Source of the DNA: Ruminiclostridium cellulolyticum H10
GTDB lineage: Bacteria > Bacillota > Clostridia > Acetivibrionales > DSM-1351
Assembly: GCF_000022065.1 (NCBI RefSeq)
Contig: NC_011898.1
Span: 2,917,501 to 2,981,500, forward strand
DNA length: 64,000 bases
Direction: 5' to 3'
Of the stretch, positions 54,090 through 62,907 are shown one piece after another. Positions within the stretch are counted from its first letter, which is position 1. Every line of letters starts with the position of its first letter. A program made the translations under genes and the position numbers. The notes beneath the pieces were generated by a model. It had not been told where the DNA came from and did no database searches. It saw nothing but the letters and a program-made list of their open reading frames with translations.

Positions 54090-55856
54090 ATGAAAAAGTG
54101 GCTTATCAAATCCCTAAGTGCTGCCATTATCCTCAGTTTTACCGTAAGTATGGCAGCTTGTACCAAACCGGGTACCGACAGCAGCTCGTCATCCGGTTCC
54201 GGCAGTTCTACATCCGGCAGTAACCCTTATAAGGACACTGTGACTTTAGATGTTTACACAATGACAGGCAATTTTCAGGGTGAACAGATAGGATGGTTCG
54301 GAAAGGTAATCAAGGACAAATTTAATCTGAAACTAAACATTATTTCTGCTCAGACAGACGGGAATGCCGATCAGTCCTTTCAGACACGTTCTGCTTCCGG
54401 AGACCTCGGTGATATCGTGGTATATGGTGCCATAGATACAAAATTCACCGATTCTTTAAAGGCGGGTCTTTTAATGAAGCTGTCTGATAATGATTTGCTG
54501 GCAAAGCACGGAGATAACATTGTAAAGAATTTTTCAGGTGCTATTAAGCGTATTTCCGCTAAATACGGCGATTATGCAATTCCCAATAATGTATCTAACG
54601 AGTCTCCCATTACTCCTTCCGAGGATTCTGACCTTACATTTGGTGTATACACCCGTTACGATTACTATCAGGAAATCGGTTCTCCTAAGCTTAATAGCTT
54701 CGATGATGTATATCCGATGTTAAAAGCAATGGCAAAAAAGCATCCTACCAACTCAAATGGTCAGAAGCAGTATGCTTTTTCACTGTTTAAAGATTGGGAC
54801 GGCTGCATGATGATGTTCGGTAAAATGATTGCAGAGCTTTACGGCTATGAGGAAGCTCCCTTCGGCGGTTTCCTGCTGACAAACAATATGGCTACCGAGT
54901 ATCAGAGTATTATTGATCCGGACGGTTACTATGTCAAGGCTCTTAAAGTTTATAATCAAGCATACCGTGACGGTTTGCTTGACCCAGATTCAATCAATCA
55001 GACCTGGGATGATATTACCAAAAAGTATGCAAACGGTCAGGTTCTGTATTCCCAATTCAGCTGGCTTGGCCCTAACAATTTTAACAATGCTGACAACATA
55101 TCAAAGGGTGTAGGCTTTGCCCTTGTTCCTATAGCTGATGAGAAAATCTGGTCAAATGGATTTACTCCAAACGGCAGCACCTACCTTGTAGCTCTTGGTA
55201 AATCCTGTAAGAACCCCGAACGTGCCATGGATTTCTTAAATTGGTACTATTCATCTGAAGGTGAAATGATAATAAAGAACGGCCCTGAAGGTCTTGCATG
55301 GAGAATAGAAAATGGCAAACCAACATTAACTGATTTTGGTAGAAAATGTATGCCATCCATTGCAGTTGAAGTATCTAGTGAGTTTGGTGGCAGTGATTGG
55401 CAGACAGGGGAGTGTAAAGTCGGCTTTGACGGCTTAGCAGCAAACTCTATAAATCCAAATACCAAAGAGCCATACTATTACAAGCTTTGGTCGTCGACCC
55501 TGTCATCCAACACAAGTACCCTTCAGAAAAACTGGAGTGCAGCGATGGACGATGCTCTGTCCACCAAAGACTGGCTTATGAAGAATAACCATGTTTCAGT
55601 TTCTCCCGGCACTGATTATGTTGGACCTACCCTTCCTTCCGATATTCAATCAACTCAGGATGTTGTTAAAATGGATATTCGTGATTATTCCTGGAAAATG
55701 GTTTATGCCAAGAACGATAGTGAATTTAATTCTCTTCTTAAGCAAATGACTGAGAAGGTAAAAGGCGAAGGTTATGACACCGTTGTTGAATGGAATAAAC
55801 AGCAGTTGGCTGAACTTTCTGCGGCCCGCAAGCAGGCTGCAGAAAACAGCAAATAA
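54090..55856 (+). CDS. ABC sugar importer, solute-binding lipoprotein
   Basis: 588 residues. Lipoprotein signal with lipidated Cys24 (VSMAACTKP), a Ser/Gly-rich linker, then a large substrate-binding domain of the LplA/YtcQ type (TLDVYTMTGNFQGEQIGWFGKVIKDKFNLKLNII..). It sits on the outer face of the membrane and captures the oligosaccharide. A GGAGGT ribosome site precedes the ATG, about 97 bp after permease 2. Substrate is inferred from the neighbouring GH31, GH3 and GH42 enzymes. Confidence 0.92.
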   Translation: MKKWLIKSLSAAIILSFTVSMAACTKPGTDSSSSSGSGSSTSGSNPYKDTVTLDVYTMTGNFQGEQIGWFGKVIKDKFNLKLNIISAQTDGNADQSFQTRSASGDLGDIVVYGAIDTKFTDSLKAGLLMKLSDNDLLAKHGDNIVKNFSGAIKRISAKYGDYAIPNNVSNESPITPSEDSDLTFGVYTRYDYYQEIGSPKLNSFDDVYPMLKAMAKKHPTNSNGQKQYAFSLFKDWDGCMMMFGKMIAELYGYEEAPFGGFLLTNNMATEYQSIIDPDGYYVKALKVYNQAYRDGLLDPDSINQTWDDITKKYANGQVLYSQFSWLGPNNFNNADNISKGVGFALVPIADEKIWSNGFTPNGSTYLVALGKSCKNPERAMDFLNWYYSSEGEMIIKNGPEGLAWRIENGKPTLTDFGRKCMPSIAVEVSSEFGGSDWQTGECKVGFDGLAANSINPNTKEPYYYKLWSSTLSSNTSTLQKNWSAAMDDALSTKDWLMKNNHVSVSPGTDYVGPTLPSDIQSTQDVVKMDIRDYSWKMVYAKNDSEFNSLLKQMTEKVKGEGYDTVVEWNKQQLAELSAARKQAAENSK

Positions 55857-55886
55857 ATTTAAATGAAAGTATAGTGAAATCCTGTT

Positions 55887-56657
55887 TTACCTGTCTAACA
55901 ACAGAGACTTGAATAAAGCAAAGTATTCACGCAAACAAACATTTGGGTATAAATACCATGGGGTGCCGGAACTGATTCCATAAGGTTTCAGTCCGGCTCT
56001 TTTTGCAAGTATCTTTGCTCTGAACATGTGAAAATCATTAGTTATGATCATTACCTTGCCAAGGGGCTTGCCCATGGTATTTTCATATAAATTTTTTGAA
56101 TACTGCATATTTTCATATGTGCTGGTAGATCGTTCTTCTTTTAAAATAATATTTTCATGTATATTATGCTTCACCAGATACCTTTTCATTGCCTCGGCTT
56201 CCGTTATAGTTTCACCTTTACCCTGACCTCCAGAAACTATAATCCTCACATCAGGGTTAAGTTTATAGTATTCCAAGGTATAATCAAGCCGTTTCTTCAA
56301 AACCAGCGTCGGCGTTTCACCTTTCAGACCTGCCCCCAATACTATTACACTGTCAACCTGCTGCTCCTTATCTGGAATTGCAGAGGTTATTATGATAGCG
56401 GTAATAATAATAAAAGAAACAAGCCAAACCAGAAACAGACCTGTAAATACTTTTATCAGCTTGCCGAATAAATTTTGTTTTTTCCTGTATAATCCAGTTT
56501 TCTTAAACAATGCCCAAAGTATTATGCAAGCTCCGCCTACTGCTGGAAGCAAGATGCCTAGATCCATACCGCCACTTCTTTTGGCAATAATAATAGTGTC
56601 CGTTATACCTGCGACAGCCAATAGATACAAAAATATCCTTAGAAGTCCTTTTTTCAT
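55887..56657 (-). CDS. YdcF/SanA-type DUF218 protein
   Basis: 256 residues. Three N-terminal hydrophobic helices (LRIFLYLLAVAGITDTIII; ILLPAVGGACIILWALF; IKVFTGLFLVWLVSFIIITAIII), then an extracytoplasmic DUF218 domain: VDSVIVLGAGLKGETPTLVLKKRLDYTLEYY, IIVSGGQGKGETITEAEAMKRYLV and ERSTSTYENMQYSKNLYE. The family includes SanA/YdcF/ElyC, linked to envelope integrity; chemistry unknown. It is convergent with the ABC operon and 25 bp downstream of the GerMN gene. Confidence 0.85.
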   Translation of the reverse strand: MKKGLLRIFLYLLAVAGITDTIIIAKRSGGMDLGILLPAVGGACIILWALFKKTGLYRKKQNLFGKLIKVFTGLFLVWLVSFIIITAIIITSAIPDKEQQVDSVIVLGAGLKGETPTLVLKKRLDYTLEYYKLNPDVRIIVSGGQGKGETITEAEAMKRYLVKHNIHENIILKEERSTSTYENMQYSKNLYENTMGKPLGKVMIITNDFHMFRAKILAKRAGLKPYGISSGTPWYLYPNVCLREYFALFKSLLLDR

Positions 56658-56682
56658 ACCTCACCTGCCGTGTAAAATTTAT

Positions 56683-57330
56683 TTAATTAAACTCAAGAGT
56701 TTTTCCCGGATTATCTGACGGACTAAAAGTGTACTTTTTACCCTCTTCAGGTTTAATAAAAGTACCGTTAAAGCTAAAATGGTCAGACTCAATACCTGCT
56801 TCTCCGTCCACAGTTACCTGCATTTGTTCAACCCCCGGTAGGTTCAGTACTGTCATTGCAAGTATGTTGGTATGGGTTATACCCCCTGCACTGCCTGAAT
56901 TAAACTTTTTTACAGTCTCTTTGGGCAAATCAATTGTAATTTTCTTTCCATCCAAAACCGCCTTGTTGATTTTGATATCGGTAGAAGACAAAACATTGTT
57001 TATTGCAGAAGTCATATCTGTTTCGTATAATTTTTTATCAAGAGTGATATTACGGATTTCCTTTGGTTTTTCATAATCGTCAGCATCGTAATAGTAAAGC
57101 TTAAGTTCCAATGTTTCATTAACTGAAGTTGTTTTTGCTGCTGTTGTCTGTGATGCTGTTTTTTGTGACTCTGTAGTTTGTGATGCTGTCATTGATGAGT
57201 TCGAAGGAGTACTTGAAGATTCAGAGGGTTCCTTCGACCGACCTACAGCATATACAAGCAATGCTACCAAAATTACAATAAAGCAAAAAAGAACAGCCAC
57301 GATAGTTTTTAATTTCTTTGAATTATTCAT
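56683..57330 (-). CDS. GerMN-domain protein
   Basis: 215 residues: an N-terminal membrane segment (TIVAVLFCFIVILVALLVYAVG), a Ser/Thr-rich low-complexity linker (repeats of SQTT/SQKT, residues 35-70) and a C-terminal GerMN domain (LELKLYYYDADDYEKPKEIRNI..., TSAINNVLSSTDIKINKAVLDGKKITIDLPKE). GerM of Bacillus acts in spore germination and cortex; similar domains occur in LpqB-type lipoproteins. Probably surface-anchored. The linker repeats are locally repetitive and could vary between strains. Confidence 0.8.
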   Translation of the reverse strand: MNNSKKLKTIVAVLFCFIVILVALLVYAVGRSKEPSESSSTPSNSSMTASQTTESQKTASQTTAAKTTSVNETLELKLYYYDADDYEKPKEIRNITLDKKLYETDMTSAINNVLSSTDIKINKAVLDGKKITIDLPKETVKKFNSGSAGGITHTNILAMTVLNLPGVEQMQVTVDGEAGIESDHFSFNGTFIKPEEGKKYTFSPSDNPGKTLEFN

Positions 57331-57363
57331 ACAAAATCCCTCCCCGGATTAAAATTAAATGAT

Positions 57364-58122
57364 TTATTGCACCCTGATGTGTGATTCAAAATTAACCTTC
57401 CCGTCAACCTCATTTATTCCTGTAATATATACAGCCTTGTCACTGCCATCCATATCAACAGTATCCTTGTATAATGAAATAATATCTCCCGCAACTGCTT
57501 CGTTTACATAATTTATTTGGATAGATTTAACACGATACTCTCCATGTTTTTCTACCGTAAAGCAGTCTAATATATAGTCAATATATTTTGCATTATTAAC
57601 GTGACCGTTGATATCTATGTCACTAAATCCTACAAGCTTTTTATAAGCCGGCTGCAACTGCCCCGAAGGCTTTAGCTTATCAAATTTTCTGTCTATCGCC
57701 TTTGATTTAAGAAATTCAGGATACTGGGGCGGAATAACGGAATCGATTCTGACCATCTCACGTTTCTCCATATCCAGTATAACCCAGGTAGAGATTGCAC
57801 TGGCAAGAATACTTCCATCCATGTCCCGTACAATAAAGTTTCTATCAATCATCTTTTTTTTAGGCTCAACAGGCCATGTTTCAATTGAAATTTCTTCATT
57901 GCATTCCGGCATCCTGTTTATGTCCATTAACATGCGAGTCATGACCCACGCAGCACCGTAATCATTTTGTAATTTCCTTATACCAACATTTGTATTCTCT
58001 GAATGGAGACCTGCAATATTCTGAAAGTAATTAAAAAGATAACTGAGTTTTAATCTTTTATAAAAATCTGCGTCACCGTAATCTACATGATAGTTCTTTT
58101 TGTATATCGAAAGTGGTTCCAT
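57364..58122 (-). CDS. Acyl-ACP thioesterase
   Basis: 252 residues, cytoplasmic, with the double hotdog fold of the FatA/FatB family. The first half has the long hotdog helix region (YLFNYFQNIAGLHSENTNVG); the catalytic Asn/His helix is DINGHVNNAKYIDYILDC in the second half. It hydrolyses acyl-ACP to free fatty acids. It shares direction with lepB, 26 bp upstream, and the GerMN gene downstream. Confidence 0.9.
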   Translation of the reverse strand: MEPLSIYKKNYHVDYGDADFYKRLKLSYLFNYFQNIAGLHSENTNVGIRKLQNDYGAAWVMTRMLMDINRMPECNEEISIETWPVEPKKKMIDRNFIVRDMDGSILASAISTWVILDMEKREMVRIDSVIPPQYPEFLKSKAIDRKFDKLKPSGQLQPAYKKLVGFSDIDINGHVNNAKYIDYILDCFTVEKHGEYRVKSIQINYVNEAVAGDIISLYKDTVDMDGSDKAVYITGINEVDGKVNFESHIRVQ

Positions 58123-58148
58123 AAGTCCTCCAACTAAACTGTAGCGTA

Positions 58149-58724
58149 TTATCCAAGCTTGAATAAATATTTACCTACTATGTGATCCTGTGGTATAGGA
58201 CCTATCATTCGGCTATCCTTACTTTCATTTCTATTGTCTCCCATAACAAATACTGAATCCTCGGGAACCTTTATTGTATCTTCTGATTGATACAACATTG
58301 GCTCTCTTATGTATGGTTCTTCAAGAGGAGTACCGTTACGGATAACTTTTCCGTCTTTAAACTGCAACTCATCTCCGGCCTTACCTATCACTCTCTTAAC
58401 CCAGAACACCTGCTGATTATTATCAGAAAATCTGGATACAAGTATGTTATATTTCAGGGGATCTATTACATTGTCCCAAAAGGTTCTTTTTCTGTCTACT
58501 CTGCTGTCAATTATAACTATATCTCCGTAATTTGGTTTACTGCGGAATATATTCTGTGTTTTATTTATGATTATTTTGTCTTTATCGTGCAAAGTATTAT
58601 CCATCGAATGCCCATCCACACTGGTTGGCTGGAATATAAAAATTATAACTATTAATGCCAAAATAACAGACCCCAGTATTGTTCCCGCCCAGCTTAATAA
58701 TTCTTTCAAAATCTTCATTTCCAA
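58149..58724 (-). CDS. lepB: Signal peptidase I
   Basis: 191 residues. One N-terminal membrane anchor (ILGSVILALIVIIFIFQ), catalytic Ser40 in DGHSMDNTL, catalytic lysine in FWVKRVIGKAGDEL, and MGDNRNESKDSR near the end. It cleaves signal peptides of Sec-exported proteins outside the membrane. A TTG (58724) with GAGGAG upstream and an ATG six bases later are both possible starts. A fitting neighbour for several secreted proteins nearby, but one of probably several LepB copies. Confidence 0.95.
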   Translation of the reverse strand: MEMKILKELLSWAGTILGSVILALIVIIFIFQPTSVDGHSMDNTLHDKDKIIINKTQNIFRSKPNYGDIVIIDSRVDRKRTFWDNVIDPLKYNILVSRFSDNNQQVFWVKRVIGKAGDELQFKDGKVIRNGTPLEEPYIREPMLYQSEDTIKVPEDSVFVMGDNRNESKDSRMIGPIPQDHIVGKYLFKLG

Positions 58725-58975
58725 AATATCTCCTCACTTGTTTCTTTTAAGTTTTTGTAGTCCCTTGTTTTACCATATTTGCCTAATTATAATATATTTA
58801 TTTAACATTTTATAGACAAAATTTATTAACTTTTTCTTAATAATTATACGGGAGCAACGGGATATAAGTCTGAAAAAAGCGGTCTGGCACTGCATATACC
58901 CAATTGCCATAATTGCCTGGATCAGCACCTAATCTCTATATGCTAAAATCCAAGCAACTATTTTATTACTGTTTA
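58725..58975. other. Intergenic stretch upstream of lepB
   Basis: 251 bp, AT-rich, separating lepB from the upstream beta-propeller genes. No gene, strong hairpin or clear promoter was resolved. Confidence 0.4.
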
Positions 58976-60790
58976 TTATTTTACTTTTATTCCAAATATT
59001 TTTTTTGCATAACTCCCTACTACGATAGTATCGTTGTAAATGGCTGGCGAGGATTCAACATTTCCCTCCAAAGATACTGAGTCAAGGGTTTTTCCGTCCA
59101 TTGGATCAACCAGTCGCATATACCCGGCATAGTCGGTATAGACCAAATAGGTTTTGCCATCAGAGCTTTTGAAATCAACCGGTGAGCACCAACTGTATGC
59201 AGTCAGTTTTTTGTTCCATATTTCTTCACCAGTGTTTTTATCCAGAGCAACCATGTTTCCATCAGTATTTGAACCTGTAAAGCAAATATTGAATATTACC
59301 ATATTACTTATATCATCTTTGCCAAGTACAGGAGTTCCCAGTGCCCCACCGTTTATATAGTAATTATATAGGCACTTGTAGTCCTTCTGCCACACAAGTT
59401 CTCCAGTTTTTGCATTTATTTTTCTTATATTACAATCTGCAAACTTATTTTTGCCATTTTCTCCACGCTTGTCAACCTGATTTGCAGTGTAGAGGAATAC
59501 TCCGTCCTTTGTTTCCTCTATTACTATTGAGCTGTCGGTATCATCTCCGGTATCATATATCCATACTGGCTTCATGGTATTCAGGTCTAGGCATTGGAGT
59601 GTACCTCCGTTGTCGCAGAAGTACATATAATTTTTGTAAACTGCGGGAGAATTTTCTATTCCCTGTTCATCGTTATACGGACTTCTATAACGATATTTTG
59701 TTATCTGCGGTGCTACTGAAAGAGTTCCCGCTGTCTTGTCAAATTTTGTATTCATTTTGACTTTGTATACAAGTCCGTTTTCGCCACAGTCAAGGAGTGT
59801 ATCAGTCTTTTTGTCCAGAAGTGCGGAAGAATCGTTTGCTCCCCAGCCTCTGAATGCAACCTGATCCCTTCCGAAAATGGAGTACATTTCTTTCTGGTTA
59901 AGAAGATTTATGATTCTGTATTTGTATTCACTTAACTTTCCGCCATTATCGTTTATCCCCATCCCGGTATAAAGTATCGGATAGCCTCTTGGGTCAATCA
60001 TAGCTGTTCCTTTTATCGGGTAACCGATTTTAATTGGGTTTCTGGTAGGCTTGCCTGTATCCATATCAAGAAAATAAATATTCCCGTCCAATGTAGGGTA
60101 TATAACCTCTACAAGATCCTTTGACTTCATATCACTGTTAATATTCATCATTTTTCTGATGTCCTCAGGCCAGTGAACAAGAAGCGGTTGTCCTGTCCAT
60201 CCTGTACCGGGCCAATAGCTTCCTTCACTTGAAATAGCTCCGAGTCCTGTCTTTTTCCAAACAATCTCAAGCTTTTTCTGTGTTACGGTACGTGTTCCAA
60301 ATGACGCATTATCTCTGTAATTGTTTCCTCTGAATGCAGTTACCCCTTCAAGGTCTGAATATGTATCAGACGAACCAAAACTGATTTTGTTCTTGTCTTT
60401 TACTGTATATTCCTTCAAGGGGGTATTGTTTGTGAATACCCAGCTTTTCATTTTAGTCCCGTTATTAAAAACGTTATCAAATGCATAGTCAGTAAATGCC
60501 TTTGCACCGTCAAAAGTTGACTCTGTAGTCCAAGATGTTTTTAATTTAGTTTGGTCTGTTATTTCTGCAGGCATTGGGTCTGCTACAGGCTCCGGTTCAA
60601 GCTCCTCTTCCTCGTCCTGTCCGTTACCTGCCGTAGTATCTGTAACAATTGGATTCCTGATATTCCCCAATTTCCCTGAATCACTCAATTTGCTTAATCC
60701 TATCATTACTCCTGTAGTTATCAGTGACAGTATCAAAATAGTTAATATTATTTTAAGTTTATTGGTTGCCCTTCTTCTATGTCTCCTCAT
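58976..60790 (-). CDS. Membrane-anchored PQQ-like beta-propeller protein 2
   Basis: About 604 residues. A basic N-terminus and one membrane helix (LKIILTILILSLITTGVMIGL), an acidic linker (GQDEEEELEPEP), then a globular region with PQQ-type blades: repeated W-x-x motifs such as YMYFCDNGGTLQCLDLNTMKPVWIYDTGD, MVALDKNTGEEIWNKKL and YMRLVDPMDGKTLDSVSL. Outside the cell by topology. It is a close paralogue of the protein encoded 23 bp upstream. Enzymatic function is not implied; the blades may bind glycans or proteins. ATG at 60790 is preferred over a TTG at 60796. Confidence 0.8.
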   Translation of the reverse strand: MRRHRRRATNKLKIILTILILSLITTGVMIGLSKLSDSGKLGNIRNPIVTDTTAGNGQDEEEELEPEPVADPMPAEITDQTKLKTSWTTESTFDGAKAFTDYAFDNVFNNGTKMKSWVFTNNTPLKEYTVKDKNKISFGSSDTYSDLEGVTAFRGNNYRDNASFGTRTVTQKKLEIVWKKTGLGAISSEGSYWPGTGWTGQPLLVHWPEDIRKMMNINSDMKSKDLVEVIYPTLDGNIYFLDMDTGKPTRNPIKIGYPIKGTAMIDPRGYPILYTGMGINDNGGKLSEYKYRIINLLNQKEMYSIFGRDQVAFRGWGANDSSALLDKKTDTLLDCGENGLVYKVKMNTKFDKTAGTLSVAPQITKYRYRSPYNDEQGIENSPAVYKNYMYFCDNGGTLQCLDLNTMKPVWIYDTGDDTDSSIVIEETKDGVFLYTANQVDKRGENGKNKFADCNIRKINAKTGELVWQKDYKCLYNYYINGGALGTPVLGKDDISNMVIFNICFTGSNTDGNMVALDKNTGEEIWNKKLTAYSWCSPVDFKSSDGKTYLVYTDYAGYMRLVDPMDGKTLDSVSLEGNVESSPAIYNDTIVVGSYAKKIFGIKVK

Positions 60791-60813
60791 TTTCAATTTA
60801 CTCCCCGGTCATT

Positions 60814-62631
60814 TTACTTGATTTTTACACCGTATATTTTCTTTGCATAAGTACCTACTACCGCCATATTATTATACACTGACGGTGATGCCTCTACATT
60901 CCCTCCAACAGAGATTTTATCCAAGTCTTCTCCCGTTTTTGGGTCTATCAAATGCATATATCCTTTAAAATCACAAAATAACATATATGTCTTCCCGTCT
61001 TCCGACAAGAAATCTACAGGTGAACTCCAGCTGTATGCATCCAACTGTCTCTTCCAAACCTCTTCACCGGTTTTCTTGTCCAGTGCCACAAGAGTTCCGT
61101 TACTTGTGGAGCCAGTCAGTGCTACATTGAATATGACTATATCGCTTATGTCATTTTTGCCTAGTACAGGAGTTGCCAAAGCTCCTCCGTTAATATAGTT
61201 CTGGTAGACACATGAATAGTCCTTCTGCCATACGAGTTCTCCCGTCAAGGCATTTATCTTTCTTATGTTGCAGTTTGCCTTTGCACCTGATTTTCCGCGT
61301 TTATCAATCTCGTTTGCTGTATAGAGGAATACACCCTCGTCAGTTTCTTCAAGAGTAATTGAACTGTCAGTGTCATCACCCGACCTGTAAATCCACACAG
61401 GTTCAAGTTTATTGATGTCCAGACACTGTATTGTTCCTCCGTTATCGGCAAAGTACATAAGGTTTCTGTAGACTGCAGGTGAGTTTTCTATTCCCTGATC
61501 GGAGCTGTAGCTGCTCTTGTAACGATATTTTGTTACTGTAGGGTTTATTGAAATTGTTCCGGCTTCCTTATTAAACTTTGTATTAAGCTTCGCCTTATAA
61601 ATAAGACCGTTTTCACCGCAGTTTATAAGTGTATCGGTATATCTGTTCAGCAATGCAGAAGAATCGTTTGCCCCCCACTGTCTGAAGGCAACCGGGTCAT
61701 TTCCCGGCAGTGAAAATATCTCTTTTTGCTGTATTAGGTCAAAAATCCTGTACTTGAAAGTACCCTTCCTGCCGTCATTCTCATTTAGTCCCTGCCCTGT
61801 ATAGAATAACGGGTAACCTCTGGGGTCCACCATACCGGTTCCTTTAACGGAAAAGCCTATGTTCATTCTGGGTCTTGATTCCTTACCTGTCTCCATATCA
61901 AGAAAATAGACATGTCCGTCAAACACCGGATATATTACTTCAACAAGATCCTTTTCCTTTAAATCATTGTTGATGTTCATAACTTTTCTTACATCCGGCG
62001 ACCAGTGTGCAAGAAGCGGTTGTCCTGTCCATCCTGCTCCCGGCCAATAGCTTCCCACTCCTGAAACAGCTCCTATATCATGGGTCCATACTATCTCAAG
62101 CTTTTTTTCCTTAACATCTGCCTTTCCCCACGAAGGAGCTGTCCTATAGTTATTTCCTCTGAACGTAGTTACACCTTCAAGTTCCGAGTACATTTCAGGA
62201 GAACCGAAAGCAAGGTTATAAGAAGGTTTGTAGCCTGACGTTACTTTGTTGCTGACCAGTCTCCAATATCTTATATTTCCGTCCTTGAATGTTTTCTTTA
62301 TGGAACCGTCCCCCATAGCAGCCTTAGATATGAAGCTTGCCGGGTTCTTCCAAGAAACAAGAAGTTCATCAGGATTAGTACTTTCAGCCGGTTGCTTGGC
62401 CTTATGGGTTTCCTCCGCCGGAACGTTTTCAGTCACGGTACCTGTAGTATCAGACACAGTGGCAGTTGCAGAGGGTGTCGAAGCTGTCTGCGGCGTTTTA
62501 TTTAAATCTTTTTGGGGAAACTTCCCTATATATATCAGGTATATTGCTGTCATAGCTACTAATAAAGCAAGTAAACCAACAACTAATGCGGGAAGCAGCT
62601 TATTAACATTTTTTCTTTTTTTTCTGCTCAT
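60814..62631 (-). CDS. Membrane-anchored PQQ-like beta-propeller protein 1
   Basis: 605 residues. N-terminal basic stretch and helix (LLPALVVGLLALLVAMTAIYLIYIG), a Thr/Ser/Pro-rich linker, then the same core as its paralogue: VTTFRGNNYRTAPSWGKADVKEKKLEIVWTHDIGAVSG.., GSYWPGAGWTGQPLLAHW, and blades such as MYFADNGGTIQCLDINKLEPVWIYRSGDDTDSSI. Long stretches are identical in both proteins, a recent tandem duplication. GGAGAT precedes the ATG. Probably one transcript with the second copy. Family role unknown. Confidence 0.8.
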   Translation of the reverse strand: MSRKKRKNVNKLLPALVVGLLALLVAMTAIYLIYIGKFPQKDLNKTPQTASTPSATATVSDTTGTVTENVPAEETHKAKQPAESTNPDELLVSWKNPASFISKAAMGDGSIKKTFKDGNIRYWRLVSNKVTSGYKPSYNLAFGSPEMYSELEGVTTFRGNNYRTAPSWGKADVKEKKLEIVWTHDIGAVSGVGSYWPGAGWTGQPLLAHWSPDVRKVMNINNDLKEKDLVEVIYPVFDGHVYFLDMETGKESRPRMNIGFSVKGTGMVDPRGYPLFYTGQGLNENDGRKGTFKYRIFDLIQQKEIFSLPGNDPVAFRQWGANDSSALLNRYTDTLINCGENGLIYKAKLNTKFNKEAGTISINPTVTKYRYKSSYSSDQGIENSPAVYRNLMYFADNGGTIQCLDINKLEPVWIYRSGDDTDSSITLEETDEGVFLYTANEIDKRGKSGAKANCNIRKINALTGELVWQKDYSCVYQNYINGGALATPVLGKNDISDIVIFNVALTGSTSNGTLVALDKKTGEEVWKRQLDAYSWSSPVDFLSEDGKTYMLFCDFKGYMHLIDPKTGEDLDKISVGGNVEASPSVYNNMAVVGTYAKKIYGVKIK

Positions 62632-62735
62632 TTTCTATCTCCGTTTAAATTTACCATTTTGGCCACATTTGGCATATCCTTATCTTACTTATTATATCAG
62701 ACTGGTAAAGATAATTATATTTCTTTTTGTTAAAA

Positions 62736-62756
62736 ATGTTGTAACCTTTACAACAT
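62736..62756. promoter_or_regulatory. Palindrome in the divergent region, possible operator
   Basis: ATGTTGTAA-CCT-TTACAACAT: perfect 9-bp arms with a 3-bp centre, between the propeller genes and the P-type ATPase gene. Typical size for a dimeric repressor site; regulator unknown. Confidence 0.5.
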
Positions 62757-62851
62757 ATATTTGTTAATTTTTTACATACATCCTATATCTTAAACTTTCC
62801 CAATTTCTTTCGAATACAATCTATTTAAATAGTAAAAATTAATTATGTATC

Positions 62852-62880
62852 TGGACAATTCTTCTTAACCTAATTATAAT
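62852..62880 (+). promoter_or_regulatory. Promoter of the P-type ATPase
   Basis: -35 TGGACA (62852-62857), 17-bp spacer, -10 TATAAT (62875-62880), about 27 bp before the ATG. Confidence 0.8.
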
Positions 62881-62907
62881 TAGTAGAAATAATAAAGGGG
62901 GAAGTAA

